A program made the translations under genes and the position numbers. From assembly GCA_945913015.1 (NCBI GenBank), contig CAMECH010000011.1, positions 1 to 64,000 on the forward strand: 64,000 nt of DNA, written 5' to 3'. Below, piece after piece: positions 18,364-26,218 of this stretch. Each line of letters begins with the position of its first letter. The stretch's first letter is position 1. The notes under the pieces are model-generated. The model worked only from the letters and a program-made list of their open reading frames with translations, had not been told where the DNA came from and made no database searches. Origin of the DNA: an uncultured Bacteroides sp. (lineage in GTDB: Bacteria; Bacillota; Clostridia; Lachnospirales; Lachnospiraceae).

Positions 18364-19200
18364 ATGAATATTTTAGCAGTTGATGATGAATGTCCGGCAC
18401 TTGAAGCGCTGATAAGCCAATTAAAAATAGTATTTCCGAATGAAAACATTCATGGGGAGATGAACCCCCAAAAAGCTGTGGAATGGGCGGGAAATCTGAA
18501 AAAAAGCGGTGAGAAGCTGTCGTATGCATTTTTGGATATACAGATGCAGAATATGACAGGACTTGAGCTTGCTCATCAGCTTAAGAATATATATCCGAAG
18601 GTTATGCTGTTTTTCTGCACGGCGTACAGCGAATATGCATATGATGCATTTGGTCTTAATGCGAAGGGATATCTGTTGAAGCCCGTAAAAGTTCAGGCAA
18701 TAGAGTCAACTCTTGACGAAATGGTTACAGACTGGCGTCAGGAGGCTACGACGCTTGAAAGGGATATAAAAATACAGACATTTGGAAATTTTGAAATATT
18801 TGTTGACGGAGTACCGCTTACGTTTGAACGCAAAAAGGCAAAAGAGCTGCTGGCATATCTTGTTGACCGTCATGGGGCTTCGGTGACTACTGAGCAGATA
18901 GCGCTCATTCTGTGGGAGGATGCAACCTATGACAGAAAATTGAAAAATATGGCAACAATGGCGGTTACTTCATTAAGAAATACTTTGAAATCGGCAGGAA
19001 TAGAAGATATCCTGATTAAGACCTGGAACCACCTGGCACTTGATGTGGATAAAGTAAAATGCGATGCATACGATTTTGAAAAGTGGGATGCGGTCGCAAT
19101 CAATTCTTTTCACGGAGAGTACATGAGTAATTACTCATGGGCGGAATTCACAACAGGAAGATATGTTCAGATGGAGCAGAAAACGGGTAATGATGACTAA
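18364..19200 (+). CDS. Response regulator with SARP-like winged-helix output domain
   Basis: 278 residues. Receiver domain at about 1-120 with acidic pair DD (7-8), phospho-acceptor Asp 58 in AFLDIQM and the conserved Lys in YLLKPVK. The output domain at about 135-230 is an OmpR/SARP winged helix (QTFGNFEIFVDG, FERKKAKELLAYLVDRHG). The C-terminal BTAD-like part is short. SARP-type output on a receiver is known in Clostridia and Actinobacteria. No histidine kinase is adjacent. The next operon has 11-bp direct repeats before its -10 box, the kind of site SARPs recognise, so control of that operon is likely. Confidence 0.88.
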   Translation: MNILAVDDECPALEALISQLKIVFPNENIHGEMNPQKAVEWAGNLKKSGEKLSYAFLDIQMQNMTGLELAHQLKNIYPKVMLFFCTAYSEYAYDAFGLNAKGYLLKPVKVQAIESTLDEMVTDWRQEATTLERDIKIQTFGNFEIFVDGVPLTFERKKAKELLAYLVDRHGASVTTEQIALILWEDATYDRKLKNMATMAVTSLRNTLKSAGIEDILIKTWNHLALDVDKVKCDAYDFEKWDAVAINSFHGEYMSNYSWAEFTTGRYVQMEQKTGNDD

Positions 19201-19226
19201 AGTTTTAATAATTTATAATATTAATT

Positions 19227-19259
19227 GATGTCCTTTAGATGTCCTTTTATATGTATAAT
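19227..19259 (+). promoter_or_regulatory. 11-bp tandem direct repeat and -10 box, candidate SARP operator
   Basis: GATGTCCTTTA (19227-19237) and GATGTCCTTTT (19238-19248) are adjacent copies with 11-base spacing. A TATAAT -10 box follows at 19254-19259, nine bases after the second GATGTCC heptamer. No good -35 box is present, as expected for an activator-dependent promoter. Two helix-turn-phased direct repeats close to the -10 box match the known architecture of SARP-controlled promoters. Regulation by the neighbouring gene product is inferred. Confidence 0.6.
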
Positions 19260-19320
19260 AAAACATTGAATAAACGTCAGAATGATAATTTTATTGCTGT
19301 TTTGCAGGAGGAATAGATAA

Positions 19321-20400
19321 TTGAACATTAAAGACCGTATGATAATGGAAGAGTATAGAGCCCAGAAGGCTGATTTTGTAAAGCTTGGAGATATAGTTTA
19401 CGAAATATTGTCACAGCTTGTTAAAGATTCAGGTATTCTTGTTACAGGAATCGAGCACAGGGTTAAAGGTGAGAAAAGTCTTGAGGGTAAGCTGTACAGA
19501 CATGGTGACGGATATCAGACACTTAATGATCTTACAGATATACTCGGTGCCAGAATCATATGTTACTTCGGAGATGATGTTGACAAAATAGGGCAACTTG
19601 TTGAGAAAGCCTTTGTAATTGACTGGGAAAACTCCACTGATAAGAGAGCGCTTCTTAGGGCAGATTCATTTGGTTATCTTTCACTGCATTATATATGTTC
19701 ACTGCCTTTTGATTCAGGTTACCCGGAAGAGGTATGCGGAAAACGTTTTGAAATTCAGATACGCACAATTCTTCAGCATGCGTGGTCGGCGATTAATCAT
19801 GATTTGGGATATAAGAGTAAATTTGGCGTTCCGAGAGCTGTTACACGCGAATTTGCACGACTTGCGGGACTGCTTGAAATAGCGGATGATGAGTTTGAAC
19901 GTGTGCGTGATGACATGAACAGATATACGGAACAGACCAGGGAAAAGATTATCAGCGAAGAAGCTGACGATGTGCTGATTGATATGGTTTCTCTGAGTGA
20001 ATATATGCATTATAATAAGAAAATGCGGGCGTTTATACAGAAACTTGCAGGCATTGAAAAGTCGGAGATAAGCGAAATTGACCCTGACAGCTATATTGAG
20101 CAGTTGAAGTGGCTCAAAATCAATACAATAGGGGAATTGCAGAATATGCTTGATAATAATGAATCGATAGCATATGAACTGGCAGAAAGAACGCTTAAAG
20201 GTTCTGAACTTGATATTTTATCTTCCAATGTTGCACTTCGTTTCCTGTGCCGTGCATATCTGCTTACGCAGGGATATACAGAAGAGCAGATGGCAGAATT
20301 TATCGCGCTTTCAGTAAAAAAGAAGGAGCGTGCAAGCAGGCAGGCGGCGCATCTGATTAAAATGTATGCAGACATAAAGAAAGCAGAAGAGGCAGAATGA
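19321..20400 (+). CDS. RelA/SpoT-domain nucleotide pyrophosphokinase
   Basis: 359 residues. The RelA/SpoT synthetase domain covers about residues 20-210: GIEHRVKGEKSLEGKL, the DILGARIICYF stretch, GYLSLHYI, and FEIQIRTILQHAWSAINHD with the catalytic Glu. There is no hydrolase HD domain and no TGS/ACT regulatory region, so this is a small-type synthetase with a helical C-terminal extension of about 150 residues. The QHAWSxIxHD form also occurs in toxic small alarmone synthetases, so the product could be (p)ppGpp or a modified nucleotide. TTG 19321 is 9 bases after AGGAGG. It overlaps the next gene by 4 bases. Confidence 0.85.
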   Translation: MNIKDRMIMEEYRAQKADFVKLGDIVYEILSQLVKDSGILVTGIEHRVKGEKSLEGKLYRHGDGYQTLNDLTDILGARIICYFGDDVDKIGQLVEKAFVIDWENSTDKRALLRADSFGYLSLHYICSLPFDSGYPEEVCGKRFEIQIRTILQHAWSAINHDLGYKSKFGVPRAVTREFARLAGLLEIADDEFERVRDDMNRYTEQTREKIISEEADDVLIDMVSLSEYMHYNKKMRAFIQKLAGIEKSEISEIDPDSYIEQLKWLKINTIGELQNMLDNNESIAYELAERTLKGSELDILSSNVALRFLCRAYLLTQGYTEEQMAEFIALSVKKKERASRQAAHLIKMYADIKKAEEAE

Positions 20401-22574
20401 TGAAAATAAAGATTAATAATAAAATTAATTTTATTATCGTATTTTTGCTTAGTGCTGTGTTGTTCTTTGCCTTTACAATGCCGTACAGGGTATGGTTTTC
20501 GGTGGCTGATATTACCGATATGCGTCCTACTACGGCGCTGACACCGGTGCTTGGTATGATATTCGGACTGGCTGCATCATTAGGATGTGCGGCCGGGAAT
20601 TTTATATCGGATTTAATCTCCGGATATGAGATGTCTTATGCAGTTCTTAGTGCGCTGCAGCAGATTGTATACGGAATGTTTCCGTATTTCCTCTGGAAAA
20701 AGCTCAATAAAGAACGCGGTGGCGATGAGTTCCGTCTGGACAGTATCAGCAGAATGCTGAAATTCTGCTTTGTAATGCTTGTAGATGCGGCATTGATTGT
20801 GGTTTGTGCAGGTATTGTCAATCATGCTTATTCTGTAACGGATTTTGTGTCAATTAATAATCTCTACCTGTTTCTTAACAGTTTTGATTCAGGACTTTTA
20901 TTCGGGTGCCCTCTGCTTATAGGAGGACATCTGTTTCGGAGATATATGGAGAATCTGAAAAGCGGCAATAAAGAAAAAGTTATTTTCTTTTCGCTTAATG
21001 AGAGAATGATTATCAATACTATAATTATGGGAATTGGAATCAGCCTGCTCATAGGTTCGGCGGTGTATCTTACCGACAGGATGAATGAGTCGGGAAGCGC
21101 TATCAGTCTGGGGGGAAGGATTTATCTTTTTCAGACTCTGGCACTTAATTTTTATTTTGCACTGTCAATCGGATTTATGTGGTTTACAGAAAAGCGCATT
21201 GCAAAACCGGTTGAAAATCTGGCAGAAATTGCAGCGGGATATTATCTTGAACATTTTACGGATGAGCAGCGCAGCCATATGATAGATGAGTGTGAGAAAT
21301 ATGCGGCGGATTCAACAGAGGTCGGCAATCTTGCCCGCTCGTATATTTCTATGGTCAGTGATATCAAGGAATATGTTTCAAATCTGCAGAGCATTACGGC
21401 GGAAAAAGAAAGAATTAATGCGGAGCTTAACCTGGCCTCCAATATACAGGCGCATATGCTGCCGTGCATTTTCCCGGCATTCCCGGAGTATGATGAATTT
21501 GATATATATGCGACAATGACACCGGCAAAAGAGGTCGGAGGAGATTTCTATGATTTCTTTATGATTGACAGGTCTCATCTGGCAGTAGTTATGGCTGATG
21601 TTTCAGGAAAAGGTGTTCCGGCTGCACTGTTTATGGTTATTGCAAAGACACTTATAAAAAATTACGCCCAGATGGGCAATCCTGTAAACGAAGTGTTTAA
21701 TATAGTCAACAGACTGCTTTGCGATGGAAATGATGCGGGGCTTTTCGTTACTGCATGGATGGGGCTTCTTGAACTGGAAACAGGAAGATTCACATATGTC
21801 AATGCAGGACATAATCCACCGCTGCTTGCAAGGAATAACGGTGAATTTGAATATATTAAGGCACGCCCGGGATTTGTGCTTGCCGGAGTGGATACGGTAA
21901 AGTATAAGCTGAACGAGATGATGATGATGCCTGGCGACAGGATATTCCTTTATACCGATGGCGTTACGGAAGCAACCGATGCGGATAATCAGCTTTATGG
22001 AGGAGAACGGCTGATTAAGTTTATGAACAGCCACAGAACGGATTCGGCAACGGATATGCTGCATGAACTTAAAGCCGATATTGACAGCTTTGTGGGTGAG
22101 GCACCGCAGTTTGATGACGTGACAATGCTGATGCTTGATTTTAAGAAAGTGTTGAATGAGACAGATATGCTTGAAAAGACATTTCCGGCAGAGGTATCTG
22201 CACTGGGTGAAGTGATAAAATTTGCGGAAACAGAGCTTGAAAAAGTTGAGTGCCCGATGAAAATAACAACACATTTTCTTGTTGCAATAGAAGAGGTTTT
22301 TGTGAATATTGCACATTATGCATATCCGGACAGTTCAGGGGAAGCTGTTATAGGCTTTTGCTTTGACGATAAAGAAAATGCGGTTACGTTTCGCATATGC
22401 GACAGAGGTATTCAGTTTGACCCTCTTGCAAAGCCGGATCCTGATATTACACTGCCTGCGCAGGAACGCCAGATTGGCGGACTGGGAATCTTTATCTGTA
22501 AGAAAACCATGGATGATATCAGTTACAAGCGTGAAAATGGTCAGAACATTCTGACGTTATTCAAAAAAATATAA
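20397..22574 (+). CDS. Membrane SpoIIE-type PP2C phosphatase fused to RsbW-like kinase
   Basis: 725 residues. Residues 1 to about 270 contain six or more transmembrane helices, the first part resembling small-molecule-binding integral membrane sensors. A linker with a coiled stretch follows. The PP2C/SpoIIE phosphatase is at about 345-585 with EVGGDFYDFF, MADVSGKGVPAALFM and FDDVTMLML. Residues about 590-725 form a GHKL kinase domain of the RsbW/SpoIIAB type with intact N-box (AIEEVFVNIAHYAYP), G1 (CDRGIQFDPL) and G2 (GGLGIFICKKTMD). The same protein could therefore dephosphorylate and phosphorylate a STAS antagonist, which is the next gene. Start overlaps the synthetase stop (ATGATG). Confidence 0.92.
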   Translation: MMKIKINNKINFIIVFLLSAVLFFAFTMPYRVWFSVADITDMRPTTALTPVLGMIFGLAASLGCAAGNFISDLISGYEMSYAVLSALQQIVYGMFPYFLWKKLNKERGGDEFRLDSISRMLKFCFVMLVDAALIVVCAGIVNHAYSVTDFVSINNLYLFLNSFDSGLLFGCPLLIGGHLFRRYMENLKSGNKEKVIFFSLNERMIINTIIMGIGISLLIGSAVYLTDRMNESGSAISLGGRIYLFQTLALNFYFALSIGFMWFTEKRIAKPVENLAEIAAGYYLEHFTDEQRSHMIDECEKYAADSTEVGNLARSYISMVSDIKEYVSNLQSITAEKERINAELNLASNIQAHMLPCIFPAFPEYDEFDIYATMTPAKEVGGDFYDFFMIDRSHLAVVMADVSGKGVPAALFMVIAKTLIKNYAQMGNPVNEVFNIVNRLLCDGNDAGLFVTAWMGLLELETGRFTYVNAGHNPPLLARNNGEFEYIKARPGFVLAGVDTVKYKLNEMMMMPGDRIFLYTDGVTEATDADNQLYGGERLIKFMNSHRTDSATDMLHELKADIDSFVGEAPQFDDVTMLMLDFKKVLNETDMLEKTFPAEVSALGEVIKFAETELEKVECPMKITTHFLVAIEEVFVNIAHYAYPDSSGEAVIGFCFDDKENAVTFRICDRGIQFDPLAKPDPDITLPAQERQIGGLGIFICKKTMDDISYKRENGQNILTLFKKI

Positions 22575-22594
22575 ACAAAAAGGAGATTATTGCT

Positions 22595-22888
22595 ATGACA
22601 ATCAACATTAAAGAAAACGATAAGGAAATTATCATTGAACTTGCAGGAAGACTGGATACAACAACAGCACCTGAACTTGAGAGCGCAGTTAAAGCACTGC
22701 CTGAGAACATTGAAAGCCTGATTATTGATATGAATGGTATCGAGTATATTTCTTCAGCAGGACTCAGAGTACTTCTGGCAACGCATAAAAAAATGGGTGA
22801 CGGAAACTTCAAGCTTACCAATGTATGTGATAGTGTTATGGAAGTTTTTGATATGACAGGATTTGATGATATTTTAGTTATTGAGTAA
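22595..22888 (+). CDS. STAS-domain anti-sigma factor antagonist
   Basis: 97 residues, the full length of an SpoIIAA/RsbV-type STAS protein. The conserved phospho-acceptor motif GIEYISSAGLRVLL is at about residues 48-61 (Ser 53/54). Antagonists of this type switch partners between an RsbW kinase and another target depending on phosphorylation. RBS AAGGAG lies upstream. It follows the phosphatase/kinase gene after 20 bases and is followed after 4 bases by adenine deaminase. No sigma factor gene is present in the window, so the downstream target is unknown. Confidence 0.93.
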   Translation: MTINIKENDKEIIIELAGRLDTTTAPELESAVKALPENIESLIIDMNGIEYISSAGLRVLLATHKKMGDGNFKLTNVCDSVMEVFDMTGFDDILVIE

Positions 22889-22892
22889 GAAT

Positions 22893-24581
22893 ATGAAAAG
22901 ATTATTAAAAAACGGAATTGTAATTAATGTATTTACAGGAGAACTTGAAAAAGCAAATGTACTCATTGACGATGACAGAGTTCTCGGCGTAGGCGATTAT
23001 ACAGACAGCGAAGCAGATGTGTCAGAAGATGTTACCGGAAAGTATATATGCCCGGGATTTATAGACGGGCATATACACATTGAAAGTACTATGCTTCTTC
23101 CGGCTGAACTGGCTCGCGTGTGTGTGCCTCACGGAACAACATCTATTGTTGCAGACCCTCATGAAATTGCAAATGTAAGCGGAAGGCTGGGTATCGGATT
23201 TATGCTTGAAGCCAGTGAGAATATTCCTATGACCGTATACATAATGCTTCCGTCATGTGTGCCGGCAACAAAGTTCGATGAGACGGGAGCTTCATTGGAA
23301 GCAGAAGATCTGTTACCTTTATATAATTATCCCCGCGTACTCGGACTTGGAGAAATGATGAATTATCCCGGGGTTGTTGCGGGTGACGGAAAAGTTATCA
23401 GTAAGATAAATGATGCGCACAAGCTGGGGATGCTTGTAAACGGACATGCCCCTCTTTTGTCAGGTAAGGCGCTTGACAGATATATTGCTGCAGGTATCAA
23501 TGATGACCATGAATGTTCTTCGGCAGAAGAGGCAAAAGAGCGCATACGCAAGGGACAGTGGCTTATGATAAGGCAGGGAACCGCAGCAAGGAATCTTGAA
23601 GCGCTTCTGCCTCTTTTTGAACAGCCGTGGGCGCAGCACTGCCTTCTGGTTACGGATGACAAACATCCTGCGGATTTGATTGGCAAGGGTCATATTGACA
23701 ATATCATAAGAGAAGCTGTCAGAGCAGGAAAGTCAGCCGTAACAGGAATACAGATGGCGACCATACAGGCTGCACACTGCTTTGGACTGAAGTATACAGG
23801 TGCTATTGCTCCGGGGTATATTGCGGATATTCTTGTGCTTGATGATCTTGACAGCGTGAAGGTAAGGGATGTTTACCGTCACGGGGAGAAGGTAGTTGAC
23901 AACGGCAGGATAATTGATTTTAGTAATCCTGTAATAAGATATGATATTCAGAAGACAGTACGTAACTCTTTTTATCTGGATAAGCTGGATAAATCTGATT
24001 TTGTTATAAAGCCGCAGACAAACCGCTGCCGTGTGATAAAGACAATACCGGGTGAACTTATTACAGACGAATGGATTACAGATATTAATTTTGATGTAAA
24101 TAATGGTGTGGATACGCAAAGGGATATTCTTAAGCTGGCAGTTATAGAACGTCACCTGAATACGGGACATATAGGCCTTGGTTTCATCTCAGGAATCGGA
24201 ATGAAGAAAGGTGCTATTGCATCTTCGGTTTCACATGATTCACATAACCTGATTGTTATAGGAACCAATGAAGAGGATATGGCTGCTGCGGCAAACTGTG
24301 TTCGTAAGCTTGGCGGAGGAAGTGTTGTCGCGTCAGATAATAAGATTATTGCACAAAAACCGCTGCCTATTGCTGGGTTGATGACGGATATACCGGCCGC
24401 AGAGGTTGCCGAACAGAACGAAAATGTGAGAAGGGCTGTTTACAATCTCGGAGTGCCAAAGAGTATAGAACCATTTATGACAATGGCTTTTGTCAGTCTT
24501 CCGGTTATCCCTAATATTAAAATGACTACAAAGGGTCTGGTTGATGTAAACAGGCAGGAGCTGGTATCGCTGTTTGTATAA
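22893..24581 (+). CDS. ade: Adenine deaminase
   Basis: 562 residues, normal for the amidohydrolase-type Ade family. It converts adenine to hypoxanthine and ammonia. Metal-binding GFIDGHIHIEST near residue 57, PHGTTSIVADPHEIANV, the LVNGHAPLLSG loop and DDHECSS are visible, as is the C-terminal family domain with GIGMKKGAIASSVSHDSHNL. ATG 22893 lies 4 bases after the STAS stop without a strong ribosome binding site, so translation is probably coupled. Its place in a signalling operon with an alarmone synthetase suggests a link between stress and purine salvage (inference). Confidence 0.95.
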   Translation: MKRLLKNGIVINVFTGELEKANVLIDDDRVLGVGDYTDSEADVSEDVTGKYICPGFIDGHIHIESTMLLPAELARVCVPHGTTSIVADPHEIANVSGRLGIGFMLEASENIPMTVYIMLPSCVPATKFDETGASLEAEDLLPLYNYPRVLGLGEMMNYPGVVAGDGKVISKINDAHKLGMLVNGHAPLLSGKALDRYIAAGINDDHECSSAEEAKERIRKGQWLMIRQGTAARNLEALLPLFEQPWAQHCLLVTDDKHPADLIGKGHIDNIIREAVRAGKSAVTGIQMATIQAAHCFGLKYTGAIAPGYIADILVLDDLDSVKVRDVYRHGEKVVDNGRIIDFSNPVIRYDIQKTVRNSFYLDKLDKSDFVIKPQTNRCRVIKTIPGELITDEWITDINFDVNNGVDTQRDILKLAVIERHLNTGHIGLGFISGIGMKKGAIASSVSHDSHNLIVIGTNEEDMAAAANCVRKLGGGSVVASDNKIIAQKPLPIAGLMTDIPAAEVAEQNENVRRAVYNLGVPKSIEPFMTMAFVSLPVIPNIKMTTKGLVDVNRQELVSLFV

Positions 24582-24663
24582 TAATGTAAACAGTGACGGT
24601 GTATGTATAATACATTTGATACAGAACGGTTATGCGCCGTAGTGTGCGCAGAAATGAGGGGCA

Positions 24664-25443
24664 ATGTACGAATATGATTATTCTGTAGCGCTGGTTGTTG
24701 TTACTGACACGGAGGAATATGCTGCAAAGTGTATGTACGACAGTTGGAAGCTGATAACTTTTGAACATGATAATCAGAAATATTTTGAAACGTCTTTTAT
24801 GCGTGACGGAAGAGAGCATAAAATAGTTTATGCAAGACAGAATGAGATGGGCATGACTGCAGGAGCAGCTCTTTCGATGAAGGTAATCCAGAATTTTCGT
24901 CCGAGATATCTTATCATGGTGGGAATTGCTGCGGGTGTTGCGCTTGAGGATATAGAGAAGCAGATTTATGGTGATGTGATTGTAGCTGACGTAATCTGGA
25001 ATTATTCTGCAGGAAAGTTTGTGAATTGTGAGAATGCAGATATAAAATTTGGAACTGTAGGTTTTATTCCAAGGCCAACTGTGATTAAGATGAACGAAGA
25101 ACTTCGTCCGTATATCAAAGCAGCCATAGCATCGGAAGAAAACCAGAATCATGTGTATATAGGGCCTATGGCAAGCGGAAGCGCTGTCGTTGCGAACCAT
25201 GAGATACTTAACAAGCAGATTCGCACGCAGTTTAAGCATACGGCAGGGCTTGATATGGAGGCGTACGGCATTGTATATGCGGCAGCCAATGCTACAAAGC
25301 CGGCTCCGGATGCCCTTGTAATCAAAAGTGTGTGTGACTATGCCGACAGCAGAAAATCAGATAAGTACCAGAAGTTTGCAGCATATACGGCATGTGAATT
25401 TGCGAAACTTCTTTATGAAAAATATCTTCCGTATGGTGGTTAG
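24664..25443 (+). CDS. Nucleoside phosphorylase/nucleosidase-fold protein
   Basis: 259 residues, PNP/UDP phosphorylase superfamily (MTA/SAH nucleosidase-like). The fold signature is seen in YLIMVGIAAGV near residue 80, IYGDVIVAD, a GPMASGSAVVAN segment and the late GLDMEAYGIVYAA with the catalytic-type Glu, followed by VIKSVCDYADSRK. It would cleave a purine nucleoside or related compound. GAGGGG precedes ATG 24664. It lies 82 bases after ade in the same direction, which fits purine salvage. The N-terminal DTEEYAA part differs from housekeeping MTAN, so the substrate is uncertain. Confidence 0.8.
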   Translation: MYEYDYSVALVVVTDTEEYAAKCMYDSWKLITFEHDNQKYFETSFMRDGREHKIVYARQNEMGMTAGAALSMKVIQNFRPRYLIMVGIAAGVALEDIEKQIYGDVIVADVIWNYSAGKFVNCENADIKFGTVGFIPRPTVIKMNEELRPYIKAAIASEENQNHVYIGPMASGSAVVANHEILNKQIRTQFKHTAGLDMEAYGIVYAAANATKPAPDALVIKSVCDYADSRKSDKYQKFAAYTACEFAKLLYEKYLPYGG

Positions 25444-25521
25444 TGTTGCGCTTTTGTGGAACATTTAAGTTTATAATAAAGGCACAGAAGCAATAATAAA
25501 TTTAAGGATGAATTATCAGAT

Positions 25522-26076
25522 ATGAAACTTAAAAAAGTAAATGCTGCTGCAGGGCTACTGACAGCGCTAATTCTTATGTGTCACGCAGGTATGATGTGCG
25601 TGTCACTGTATACCGGATGGTACAATTTCATATTGTGTAAAAGCTTTGCGCACATGACAGAATCTTTACTTATCATTCATGCGGCATGCAGCCTTATAAT
25701 TATGTTTTTCTATAATGACGGTACGTCTGTGGCACTGTACAGGAAAGAAAATAAGAGCCTGATAATTCAGAGGGCATCAGCTTTATTGATGATTGTACTG
25801 ATACATATGCATACTGTGGCATATGCCCATATGGCAACAGGGGAGATTCTTACAACCTCCAAAGCAATACGTTTATGGGTGTTTGAAATTATATACATAG
25901 TGACAGTAATGACACATTTTGCAGTATCATTCAGTAAAGCATTTGTAACGCTTGGACTTATATCGTCACAAAAGAAATTCTGTATTATGCAGAAAATCGT
26001 GTATGCAGTTTGTACTGTCGCAGCAATAGCGGCAGCAGGCGGTGTGACAGTGTTCTTTATTGGGGGATTAGTATGA
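25522..26076 (+). CDS. Fumarate reductase membrane anchor, probable cytochrome b subunit
   Basis: 184 residues with five hydrophobic helices. His residues lie in or next to several of them (LMCHAGMM, FAHMTESLLIIHAAC, VLIHMHTVAYAHMA, MTHFAVSF), consistent with heme b ligands in a succinate dehydrogenase/fumarate reductase type C subunit. Sequence similarity alone is weak; the call rests on topology and on the flavoprotein and iron-sulfur genes that follow. It would carry electrons from menaquinol or another donor to the catalytic subunits. RBS AAGGATG precedes the ATG. Confidence 0.65.
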   Translation: MKLKKVNAAAGLLTALILMCHAGMMCVSLYTGWYNFILCKSFAHMTESLLIIHAACSLIIMFFYNDGTSVALYRKENKSLIIQRASALLMIVLIHMHTVAYAHMATGEILTTSKAIRLWVFEIIYIVTVMTHFAVSFSKAFVTLGLISSQKKFCIMQKIVYAVCTVAAIAAAGGVTVFFIGGLV

Positions 26077-26118
26077 AAAATCACACTGATGTGCTGATTT
26101 TTCATACGGCTGTTTGTG

Positions 26119-26218
26119 CCGCAGACGCCATAAACAAGCCATTATCGCAGAGCCAAATCTGATATTTGACTCGCGGTTCCTTTGACGCCAAAGCGTCTGC
26201 GGAATGGGGATTAGTGTG
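26119..26218 (+). repeat. Structured leader element, copy 2 (before fumarate reductase)
   Basis: The hairpin GACGCCAAAGCGTC (26184-26197) runs into TGCGGAATGGGGATTAGTGTG, whose last GTG is the start codon. The upstream part GCAGAGCCAAATCTGATATT (26148-26167) matches copy 4 at 39313. CCGCAGACGC (26119-26128) is perfectly complementary to GCGTCTGCGG (26193-26202), so the RNA could switch between the short hairpin and a 10-bp long-range stem next to the ribosome binding site. Confidence 0.65.

Noticed and set aside
21603-22316. A 237-codon minus-strand open frame inside the SpoIIE gene
   Set aside because: Cys/His-rich composition typical of reverse-frame translation; the plus-strand protein has intact PP2C and GHKL motifs.
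24526-25239. A long minus-strand frame across the ade/nucleosidase junction
   Set aside because: Overlaps two clear genes, has no start signal and no domain.
25446-25477. Promoter TTGCGC/TATAAT before the fumarate reductase anchor gene
   Set aside because: The spacer would be 20 bases; too long for a confident call.
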